From contig CAZKUN010000005.1 in assembly GCA_964555935.1 (NCBI GenBank), positions 1-64,000 on the forward strand: 64,000 nucleotides of DNA, written 5' to 3'. The notes under the pieces are model-generated. The model saw only the letters and a program-made list of their open reading frames with translations, did no database searches and had not been told where the DNA came from. The DNA comes from CAZKUN01 sp964555935 (lineage in GTDB: Bacteria; Armatimonadota; Zipacnadia; Zipacnadales; VGFC01). This document shows, piece by piece, positions 16,468 to 24,123 of this stretch (positions within the stretch are counted from its first letter, which is position 1; each line of letters begins with the position of its first letter). The position numbers and the translations under genes are program-made.

Positions 16468-17274
16468 ATGCGGGTCCGCGAGTATGGGGAATCTGGACCA
16501 ATCGTCATCGCGTTGCATGGCGGGCCGGCCGCCGTGGGCGGCGCGGCGCCGATCGCGCGCGGGTTGGCGGAGTCGTTCCGCGTGCTCGAGCCATGGCAGC
16601 GCGGCAGCGGCGAGGAGCCACTCACGGTCGCGACGCACGTGGCGGATCTGCACGAGCTGATCGTGTCGAGGTGCGACGGCGTTCGGCCCGGTCTCGTGGG
16701 CACCTCGTGGGGCGCGATGCTGGCTCTGGCATACGCGGCGGAGCATCCGGAGAGCGCGGGGCCACTGGTCCTGGTCGGCAACGGCACCTTCGACCTCAAA
16801 GCGCGCGCGCGGCTGACGGAGATCATTGAGGAGCGCCAGTCGGGTGAGATGCGCGAGCGCGTTGAGCGGCTCGAGCAGGACTTCCCCGACAAGAACGAGC
16901 GGATGCAGGAGAGGCTCCGCCTCGTGAGATCGGTCTACGAGTATGACCCCATCGATCTGCGCTCCTTCGATGGCGACGGCAAGCCGTTTGACATGAGAGC
17001 CCACACGGAGACGTGGGAGGACATGCTGCGCCAGCAAGCGGAGGGTGTCTACCCCGCGGCATTCGAGACGATTCTCTCGCCGGTCATCATGCTCCACGGC
17101 GCGCACGATCCTCACCCCGGCCGGATGATCTACGATGGGCTGAAGCCGGTCATCCCGCAACTCGAATACCGCGAGTGGGAGCGCTGCGGGCACAGCCCGT
17201 GGGCCGAGCGGCAGGTGCGCGACGAGTTCTTCGCCGCCATGCGCGAGTGGTTGCTCGCGCGCTGCGAGACGTAA
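16468..17274 (+). CDS. Alpha/beta hydrolase
   Basis: 268 residues. The alpha/beta hydrolase elements are an oxyanion HGGP (residues ~17-20), a nucleophile elbow GTSWGA, a helical cap (~120-185), an acid loop HGAHDPHPG and the catalytic His in CGHSPW. The HGGP motif and size resemble proline iminopeptidases and related peptidases or esterases. Cytoplasmic, with no signal peptide. The substrate is unknown, and neighbours give no clear hint. Confidence 0.8.
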   Translation: MRVREYGESGPIVIALHGGPAAVGGAAPIARGLAESFRVLEPWQRGSGEEPLTVATHVADLHELIVSRCDGVRPGLVGTSWGAMLALAYAAEHPESAGPLVLVGNGTFDLKARARLTEIIEERQSGEMRERVERLEQDFPDKNERMQERLRLVRSVYEYDPIDLRSFDGDGKPFDMRAHTETWEDMLRQQAEGVYPAAFETILSPVIMLHGAHDPHPGRMIYDGLKPVIPQLEYREWERCGHSPWAERQVRDEFFAAMREWLLARCET

Positions 17275-17317
17275 CCGAGCACCGGGTGTCAAATGGGTTG
17301 GAGGGGAGGCCTGCACC

Positions 17318-18919
17318 GTGGACCACGAAGACGCAACACTCACCCCGACGGATCAAGGATGGTCGCTTGCGGCGGCTGTCTACTTGCCGGATCGCCCCGG
17401 ATCGCTCGCGCATCTCGCCCGGATGATTGGGCGGCATGACGGCAACATCACCCGCTTCGCGTTCAACCGCGCCGAGTCGCCGAACCGTGTCGGGCTGCGG
17501 GTGGACATTCTGCGCGCGACGGCGGCGGGATCGCTGCTGGAACACCTCAAGCAAGGCGAGCTGCTGACCGCGCGAGATGACGCGACGGAGGCCCCCCTCC
17601 CCGACCCCGACGCGCTGCTTACCGTGAAGGTCCGTCTCGTCGATGAGCCGGGCGCGCTGGCCTCGTTTGCTGAGCTGCTGGCTCGACACGGGGCCAACGT
17701 CATCTTCATGCAGTACGACAGCGACGTCGCGGTCGGCCAAGCCGAGATGTCGATGGCGGCGCCATCGGCGGAGGAGGCCGCGGCGCTGCTCGGCGAGATG
17801 ACCGATCTGGGTTACGACTGTCACGTGGAATATCGCGGCTCCGATCATGATGCCTACCGCGGCATCATCGGCCTGAGCGCCGCCGAGGTTTTCTTCCTGC
17901 GCCTGCGCGAGACGCTCCCCGAGGCCCAGCGCGGAGAGCTTCGACGCCTGGTCGAATCATCAGACCAGCTCCAGCACGATCTCATCGGCTTCCGAAAAGA
18001 AAGCGCCCGCGACGAGGAGAGCCTCGCCGCGAGCGAGGTCTTCGAGAACATCCTCGAACTCGCCGCCATGTCCGTCCGCAAGCTGGGCAGCCACTTCTCC
18101 GTCCGCGCCATCGGACCGATCAGCATCACCGACCGATGCCGGATGCACGCTCTGGCATTGCCGACAGGCGGAGCCAATTTCATCCTCGATGACGGCAACG
18201 AGCTGACGCTGATCGATACGGGGTATGGGCTCTACTACGAAGACTGGCGCGCCTGGATCGGCGAGATGGGGCTTCGGCCCGAGCGCATCCGGCGCGTGAT
18301 GCTGACGCATGGCGACGCGGACCACGCGGGCTTCGCCGGCGCGCTTCAGACGGAGTTTGGCGCGCGAGTCTTCGCGGATCCGGCGGCGGAGCGCGTGTTC
18401 GCCGAGGGCAACCGGGCGGCGGGCGCGGAGACGCCTCTGTCGGCCCTCAACGCGCACTTCACGCGCCTCGTCAGCGCCTTCACGCGGGCGAGCTACCCTT
18501 CGGAGATCAGTGCATTCGCGGGCGGCGGCGGCGACATCGGGGGCTTCTCGGTCGTCGGCAGATTCGAGGTGGGCGACGTAGGCTTTGAGGTGCTTGAGAG
18601 CCTCGGCGGCCACACGCCAGGGCAGGTGTTCTATCTCGCCAGCGAGCACGGCCTGCTCTTCTCGGGCGACTACGTGATCGACTTCGCCAGCCTATCCGAT
18701 CATGACCGAGGGCGGCTGTCGGTGCCGAAGTACCTGATGATGAGCACGAACGCCGACAGCGAGACCTTCATGCGCGAAATGAACATGCTGCAGCGCCTGA
18801 TGCTCGGCATCGAAGCCGACCTCACCCCACGCGGCCTCCACGCCCGCGTCTTCCCCGGGCACGGCGCCCCCTACCACGTTGATGAGGCGGCGACGACCGG
18901 CGCGTGGCGGGTGGACTAG
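17318..18919 (+). CDS. ACT-ACT-metallo-beta-lactamase fusion protein
   Basis: 533 residues. Two ACT-like small-ligand domains: residues ~18-90 (AVYLPDRPGSLAHLARMIG) and ~102-172 (VRLVDEPGALASFAELLARHG). A helical linker (~190-255) leads to a metallo-beta-lactamase domain (~265-533) with THGDADH at 330-336, a GGHTPGQ His, a SGDYV Asp and a PGHG His. The second His of HxHxDH is Asp, as in several MBL subfamilies. ACT domains bind amino acids, so an amino-acid-gated hydrolase is the natural inference. A GGAGGGGAGG ribosome-binding site precedes the GTG start; 43 bases after the hydrolase gene. Confidence 0.8.
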   Translation: MDHEDATLTPTDQGWSLAAAVYLPDRPGSLAHLARMIGRHDGNITRFAFNRAESPNRVGLRVDILRATAAGSLLEHLKQGELLTARDDATEAPLPDPDALLTVKVRLVDEPGALASFAELLARHGANVIFMQYDSDVAVGQAEMSMAAPSAEEAAALLGEMTDLGYDCHVEYRGSDHDAYRGIIGLSAAEVFFLRLRETLPEAQRGELRRLVESSDQLQHDLIGFRKESARDEESLAASEVFENILELAAMSVRKLGSHFSVRAIGPISITDRCRMHALALPTGGANFILDDGNELTLIDTGYGLYYEDWRAWIGEMGLRPERIRRVMLTHGDADHAGFAGALQTEFGARVFADPAAERVFAEGNRAAGAETPLSALNAHFTRLVSAFTRASYPSEISAFAGGGGDIGGFSVVGRFEVGDVGFEVLESLGGHTPGQVFYLASEHGLLFSGDYVIDFASLSDHDRGRLSVPKYLMMSTNADSETFMREMNMLQRLMLGIEADLTPRGLHARVFPGHGAPYHVDEAATTGAWRVD

Positions 18920-18979
18920 AGCCCTGGCAGGAATGATGCAGCGGCGATTGGATCACAGGCTCCGAGGTGATGGTGATCC

Positions 18980-21316
18980 ATGGCCAAGGCAACTCGCTCC
19001 CTCCTACTGATGTTCCTGCTGGTCTTCTCGTTGCTGTCCTCGCAATGCGTTCCCCTTGAAGCGCAAGGTCAGGCCAATGCCTGGGACGACTACGTGGCGG
19101 CGCTATACCTATTGCCGGGCGCGGACACTGACGAGCGGGGCGTTTCAGACCGCTGGACTGCAGATGCCGAGTTCGAACGCCTGTATGGGCGACTGGATCG
19201 GGCATCTGTCGGCGAAGTCGAAGCCGCCGTCGCGGCGATGTCCGAGGTTCTCGACGCTCTACTCCAAGGGCTCGGGAAGCCGTGCAACGTGGACTGGCCC
19301 GAGTCGCAAGAGGGCGATGGTCCTGTCGCGACCATGGGAGGCAGAGCGAAGAGCCTGGCGCGGTTGCTCGCCGTTAAGGCATGGTCATGCCATCAGCGCG
19401 GCGATGATGCGTCGGCGCTGTCGTCGCTCCGCGACGCGCTGACCTTCGGACGGGCCCTCGCCACTGCGATGCCAGCCGGCGCCAGAGATGCCGGCCACGA
19501 TTGCATCGTGATCGCTTGCCGGCGCGCCCAGAAGGTGCTGTCGTCGGCCACGGACGGGGTTGCCTTGACGGCGTTCATCGAGCACTTGCAGGCAACGCGG
19601 GCTATCGTGCCGGACTACGAGCGGGCGGTTGACGATGCCAGGGCCAGCGCCCGGCGCATGCTCTACACGCTCGAAGGGGAGCCGATCCCGGATGGTGAGG
19701 ATGAGGAGTTCACCAGGCACGCGACGACCTTCTACCGCATCATCGCAGGCTTCGATCCGGATCCTGAGAAGTACGCGGCGCACTCAGCCCAACTCGAGGG
19801 AGCGTTCGCCGAGGCGACCAAGATCGCGCGGCGCCGCGGACACAATGCGATGATGATGTCCGCGTGGCGACGCGCCGGCAAGGGCTTGGACGTCGAGCTT
19901 CTCTACGCGCGCAGCATCCGGCGGGGCCTCAGCGGGCCGGCTGGGGCCGACGACCAGCTTTGCGGCACATTGCTCATGGCAGCCTTGCAGCTCTTTCATG
20001 GCCGCCACGACAGATATCCTGACCTGTTGTACAAACTCGCCCCAGACCTCCTCGAGGAGACGCCCGTGGACCCATTCTCGGGCCGCGTCTACGACTATGC
20101 TCGGAACGATGCCGGCGGATACACGCTCTACGGAACCGGCGAGAACGGCCTGGACGATGGGGGCGACCCATTCCGCGGCTTGGATACCGTTTTTATGCTG
20201 GAGGGTTACGCGGAGGGCTTGCGCCGAGTCGAGAGCGACAACGCTTGGGATTACTACCGGGCCGCGCTGGCGCTGTTGCCTGAGACAGCGGCTTGGGAGG
20301 GCTTGCCCTACGTGCTTTCCGAGGCGTCAGTCGAAGACGTGGATGCGGCTGTCGCCGACGCGGCGGACGCCCTGGCTGTCCTGCGCGAAGGACTGGGGAA
20401 ACCGTTTCGCTGGGACTGGCCCGTTACGCGTGAGGACGCGTTGAGGGCGATGAAGGAACTCTCCGCGGCGCGCAGCATGGCCCGTCTCCTCCGAGTAGAG
20501 ACCTGGGCTCACCAGGTCCATGGGAACGACAGCGCTGCCCTCGCGTCTTGCATCGACGCGCTTCACTTCAGCGTCGACCTGTCGACCGAGGCCCCACCCA
20601 TGCGGGCACTGACCGCATGGGCCACCGCGCAAATAGGGACCGCGGCCGCCACTCGGATCTTGGAGACGGCCGAAGACTCCGAAGCGGTGGCGAGCTTCCT
20701 GGACCAGATGAACGGGCTCCGCGACGCTCGGCCAACTCTCCCCCAGACCATCTCATGCCTGCAGCGCGACGTCTGGGCGAGACTCGATAAGCACGCGGAG
20801 TTGCTGGTCACCCGACCGAACGATACGGCTGAAGGCATTCTGGAAGCATACGGAGTGGAGCTTCGGGCGAACCAGTTCGACGCGTACCGGCAACTGGTGG
20901 ATGCGATCTTCGATGAGGTGGCCGACGTGGCGGCGCCCGGCGATTACAGGGCGACGCATGAAACCATCAACATGCTCATGGCGAGAGAGACACTCGGCCG
21001 CTACGCGCTGTCCGAGGCCCGTCTCATGGTCTCGAAGGCCGCTGAGAGCGACGCCACTTTCGAGGTCGTCCGGGTCGCGGCGGCGCTGCGGATACACTTC
21101 CTCGAAAACGGGCAGTACCCTGAGTCACTGGCAGGGCTTGCCCCGGCCATTCTGACCGAGGTGCCGCTGGATCCATGTTCGGGCGAGGAGTTGGCCTATG
21201 AGCGCCTGGGGCCGGACCGGTGCTTCGTCTACAGCGTCGGGTGGGACATGACCGATGAGCGCGCCCGGAAGCAGTTCGGCTTCCCCAGGTGGTCGGGCGA
21301 CGCTCGTGGCGCGTGA
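18980..21316 (+). CDS. Secreted protein of two tandem ~375-residue repeats
   Basis: 778 residues with a signal peptide (hydrophobic core LLLMFLLVFSLLSSQCV). The mature protein is duplicated. Copy 1 (from ~33) and copy 2 (from ~412) both begin NAWD-Y--AL-LLP and carry EGLGKP (LGKPFRWDWP in copy 2) and an S-ARLLxVxxW motif. Both end in a module with YP-LL/SLAxLAPxxL-E-PxDPxSG, followed by Y.LYxxGxNGxDDGG in copy 1 and CFVYSVGWD in copy 2. That end module resembles the C-terminal segment of pseudopilin-like and other secreted proteins of environmental phyla. No catalytic motif seen; function unknown. Confidence 0.7.
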   Translation: MAKATRSLLLMFLLVFSLLSSQCVPLEAQGQANAWDDYVAALYLLPGADTDERGVSDRWTADAEFERLYGRLDRASVGEVEAAVAAMSEVLDALLQGLGKPCNVDWPESQEGDGPVATMGGRAKSLARLLAVKAWSCHQRGDDASALSSLRDALTFGRALATAMPAGARDAGHDCIVIACRRAQKVLSSATDGVALTAFIEHLQATRAIVPDYERAVDDARASARRMLYTLEGEPIPDGEDEEFTRHATTFYRIIAGFDPDPEKYAAHSAQLEGAFAEATKIARRRGHNAMMMSAWRRAGKGLDVELLYARSIRRGLSGPAGADDQLCGTLLMAALQLFHGRHDRYPDLLYKLAPDLLEETPVDPFSGRVYDYARNDAGGYTLYGTGENGLDDGGDPFRGLDTVFMLEGYAEGLRRVESDNAWDYYRAALALLPETAAWEGLPYVLSEASVEDVDAAVADAADALAVLREGLGKPFRWDWPVTREDALRAMKELSAARSMARLLRVETWAHQVHGNDSAALASCIDALHFSVDLSTEAPPMRALTAWATAQIGTAAATRILETAEDSEAVASFLDQMNGLRDARPTLPQTISCLQRDVWARLDKHAELLVTRPNDTAEGILEAYGVELRANQFDAYRQLVDAIFDEVADVAAPGDYRATHETINMLMARETLGRYALSEARLMVSKAAESDATFEVVRVAAALRIHFLENGQYPESLAGLAPAILTEVPLDPCSGEELAYERLGPDRCFVYSVGWDMTDERARKQFGFPRWSGDARGA

Positions 21317-21318
21317 AG

Positions 21319-22203
21319 TCAGTCCACGGCATCCACGAACTCCAGGAACTTGCGCGCGTAGGTGTCAAGATTTTCCATGCTGCCGCCGCCGCGCAGGTGG
21401 GAGCACATCTCGTACCCGACCCAGCCGTCGTAGCCGCCGCTCTTGAGCGCGCCAAGGAATCCCGCGTAATCGATGTCGCCCTCGCCCATCGGCACCGCGC
21501 GCACGTAGGCGGGCTGGTCGGTGTAGTTGATGAGATCGGGCAGGTACTTATAACGCGGGATCTTCACGTAATCGGCCGCAGTGGTGTGGACGGTAACCGG
21601 CGCCATCGCGGTCGCCGCCGCGACGAGGTCGGAGCCATGCAGGTAAGGCGACCAGGCATCGAAACAGGCGCGACAGTTCGGTCGGTCAACCGCCTCGATG
21701 AACTCCCCCATGGCTTCCCAACCGGCGGCGACGTCATGGTGGTTCTGAACGCCCAAGGTCACGCCGAGATCGGCCACGCGATCGCAGCACTCTTGCACGC
21801 TTCTCACGCACTGCTCGAGCGCGGGGATATAGCCCAGCTCGGGGGTCTCGTATCCGGTGAAGATGCGGACCACATCGCAACCGAGGTCCGCCGCGAGTTG
21901 CCCGAGTTCGGTTACGTGCGCGATCTGCATCTCGCGAATCGGCACGTCGCCATGGGCCACATCGGCCGTGAAGTTCGTATAGCCCGCGATGCACGCGCAC
22001 TCGATCCCGCGCTCATCGAGTTGCGCCTTGATCGCGCCGCGCCGGTCGGGCGTCATGTCGAGTACGGACCCGTGCGGCCGCTTCGCCATGAGCATGATGC
22101 CATCGAAACCCAGCTCAGCGGCCTTGTCGATGGTCTGCTCGAGCGTCAGCGCCGCCTGTCCCCACGTCCCGGCGTACGATACGGTATGCAGGCATGTCTT
22201 CAT
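21319..22203 (-). CDS. Sugar phosphate isomerase/epimerase (TIM barrel)
   Basis: 294 residues; AP-endonuclease-2/xylose-isomerase-like TIM barrel. Visible features are LGFDGIMLMAKRPHG, VRIFTG, LGVQNHHD (metal His), CFDAWSP, VTVHTTAADY and the terminal GYDGWVGYEMC (metal Glu). Such enzymes isomerise or epimerise sugars, inositols or hydroxypyruvate and often sit in catabolic clusters. The stop is 2 bases from that of the duplicated secreted protein on the opposite strand. Confidence 0.82.
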   Translation of the reverse strand: MKTCLHTVSYAGTWGQAALTLEQTIDKAAELGFDGIMLMAKRPHGSVLDMTPDRRGAIKAQLDERGIECACIAGYTNFTADVAHGDVPIREMQIAHVTELGQLAADLGCDVVRIFTGYETPELGYIPALEQCVRSVQECCDRVADLGVTLGVQNHHDVAAGWEAMGEFIEAVDRPNCRACFDAWSPYLHGSDLVAAATAMAPVTVHTTAADYVKIPRYKYLPDLINYTDQPAYVRAVPMGEGDIDYAGFLGALKSGGYDGWVGYEMCSHLRGGGSMENLDTYARKFLEFVDAVD

Positions 22204-22311
22204 TAGGAGGGCCCCCGGGCATGTTGTCGGACGTCTTCGCCGCGACGCGCGTCCACTGCCTGTCGCGTGAGCGAGACGTTCGGCCCTAAGAGCGAATACC
22301 CTCCCGGCGAG

Positions 22312-22938
22312 CTACTGCTGGGGCGGATCGGGGGGAGCCGGGGGCGCGTGCGTCGGCCTGGGGGCTTGGGCAGCCGCGCAAGGCGTCGCCGCCTGGGCGT
22401 GGTACGGACAGACGACCGGCGGAGGTGGTTGGTATGCCGGCGGGACGCGGACCTGCGGCTCGGCGATATCGTCCAGCGCCACGGCGACGGGATCGTGCGC
22501 CATCGGCGTGGCGCAGTACGGACAGCACAGCCAGCCCGCGGTCAACGCGCGTCCGCACGACCGGCAGCGGGGCTTGAGGTGGCCGCCGCACTGCGGGCAG
22601 ACGAGGTAATCGTGATGCGCCGGGTGGCCGCACATCGGGCACCCCTTCGGCGGCGTCCGCCGGCTGACCATGTAGACCGCCCAGCCGATGGGACCGACAA
22701 ACAGCGTCAACATGCCCCACGCCAACGGCGCATCGCCCCGGCGCCACGCATCGACGAACGTCCAACCGGCCAAGCCCACCCAACTGAAGGCCATGAAGAA
22801 AGCGCCGACCCCCATAAAGTCATTGTCACGACTAGCCGCGGCTGCGAGGAAGCAGAGCATCGCGGCCATGAAGGCCCCGCCGAAGACGATGGCTGTGATC
22901 GCGTTGTGGATCCTCAGGCGCTCTCGACGCTTGTCCAT
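22312..22938 (-). CDS. Membrane protein with double zinc ribbon
   Basis: 208 residues. About three membrane helices in the first 90 residues, then zinc-ribbon CxxC pairs: CPMCGHPAHHDYLVCPQCGG and CRSCGRALTAGWLCCPYCA. The tail is Pro/Ala-rich and disordered. It follows the anti-sigma gene by 3 bases, so it belongs to the ECF sigma operon and may be a membrane sensor or adaptor; that is inference. Confidence 0.75.
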   Translation of the reverse strand: MDKRRERLRIHNAITAIVFGGAFMAAMLCFLAAAASRDNDFMGVGAFFMAFSWVGLAGWTFVDAWRRGDAPLAWGMLTLFVGPIGWAVYMVSRRTPPKGCPMCGHPAHHDYLVCPQCGGHLKPRCRSCGRALTAGWLCCPYCATPMAHDPVAVALDDIAEPQVRVPPAYQPPPPVVCPYHAQAATPCAAAQAPRPTHAPPAPPDPPQQ

Positions 22939-22941
22939 GTG

Positions 22942-23388
22942 CTAGCCGCCTCCCTCGCCGCGCGCGCGCCGGATCGCCGGCACGAGCCCGGCGCTGATGA
23001 TTGCCGCGAGGCCGGTCGCTCCGGCGATGAGCCACGGGCCCCCAAACCCAGCCAGCCAGTCCGCGTGAAACACCCCCCACACCCCGGTGCCAACGCCCAG
23101 CACGGCGGCGGCGAAGCCCACCACCTGCAGCGTGCCATGGCGGACGGCGTCCGCGCGGCCGGCGGCCACTCGAAGACCCGCCCGCATCATTTCGCGCCTC
23201 GCGGGGGATAGCGTCGGCACCTCTCCGACGGCCACGGCCTCGATCATTGCCGACAGCTCGGCAGCGCGGGCGCGGCACTCGTCACAGACCTGGAGGTGGT
23301 CGCCGATTCGACCGGTTTCGAGGGGCTCGAGGCAGTCGGCGACGTACGCAACCAAGGCATTGCGGACACTGGCGCAAGTGGTGGTCAT
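22942..23388 (-). CDS. Anti-sigma factor with zf-HC2 domain
   Basis: 148 residues. The N-terminal zinc-binding anti-sigma motif reads HLQVCDEC (HxxxCxxC), followed by a helical linker and two membrane helices (~88-107 and ~117-137). The start overlaps the sigma stop by 4 bases (ATGA), the usual coupling. It should hold the ECF sigma factor inactive until an envelope signal releases it. Confidence 0.88.
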   Translation of the reverse strand: MTTTCASVRNALVAYVADCLEPLETGRIGDHLQVCDECRARAAELSAMIEAVAVGEVPTLSPARREMMRAGLRVAAGRADAVRHGTLQVVGFAAAVLGVGTGVWGVFHADWLAGFGGPWLIAGATGLAAIISAGLVPAIRRARGEGGG

Positions 23389-23966
23389 ATCGCGCCCTCC
23401 GTCTCGGCCAGCAGATCCCGTAGCCGTTTCAGCCCCCGACAGGCCCTAGCGCGGGCCGAGCCTTCGGCGATGCCTTGGACCTCGGCGATATCTCGATAGG
23501 AGTAATCGAAGTAGAAGCGGAGAACGACCGCCGCGGCCTGATCGACGGGGAGACTGCGAAGGGCGTCGCGGACCGCCAGCGCATCAATGCCGGCGCCGGC
23601 AGGCTTGGCCGGCTCGTCGCGGCTCTCGTCCAGCGGCCAAGGCAGTCGGCGGCGCTTGCGGAAGCGATCGCGACAGCCGTTCTGCACCACGCGCATCAGC
23701 CACGCTCGCAGGGAGCGAATTCGATCGGCGCGTTTGGGCGATCCGGCCAATCGCAGGAAGGCATCCTGCGTCGCGTCGGCCGCCTCCTCGGCGTCACCGA
23801 GCATCCGGCTCGCGAATCGATAGATGGGCTGGTGATGACGGTCGAAGATCCGCTCCAGCGCTGACGGATCGCCGCCGGCCAACATTCCGAGGTCGCGACG
23901 ATCGGTCTCATCATCGGCGATGCTGGGCCGATCCGTCACCAGCGCGCGCGCCAAACCATGCTCCAT
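23385..23966 (-). CDS. ECF RNA polymerase sigma factor
   Basis: 193 residues. Region 2: FDRHHQPIYRFASRMLGDAEEAADATQDAFLRL. Region 4: SLPVDQAAAVVLRFYFDYSYRDIAEVQGIAEGSARARACRGLKRL. The start MEHGLARAL has GGGGAGGAC four bases upstream. First gene of an operon with its anti-sigma factor and a zinc-ribbon membrane protein. Target promoters not identifiable here. Confidence 0.9.
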   Translation of the reverse strand: MEHGLARALVTDRPSIADDETDRRDLGMLAGGDPSALERIFDRHHQPIYRFASRMLGDAEEAADATQDAFLRLAGSPKRADRIRSLRAWLMRVVQNGCRDRFRKRRRLPWPLDESRDEPAKPAGAGIDALAVRDALRSLPVDQAAAVVLRFYFDYSYRDIAEVQGIAEGSARARACRGLKRLRDLLAETEGAI

Positions 23967-24079
23967 GCTCGTCCTCCCCAGAGGTAGACGACGGCGATAC
24001 CTGATTCGTTGCCGGGAGTTTTCAGGACGCGCCGAAAGGAAAGGCAACCCTCACCCCGGAAGCTCAGTTAGCCTGCGAC

Positions 24080-24099
24080 CCCTCTCCCACGGGAGAGGG
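24080..24099. repeat. Perfect hairpin before the GH20-like gene
   Basis: CCCTCTCCC and GGGAGAGGG are perfect complements around AC. It is set in a sequence (CCTCACCCC...) seen widely as dispersed intergenic palindromes; it could also cap the region upstream of the GH20-like gene. Only one copy in this window. Confidence 0.6.
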
Positions 24100-24123
24100 A
24101 AACGACGACACGGCGGAGACAGC

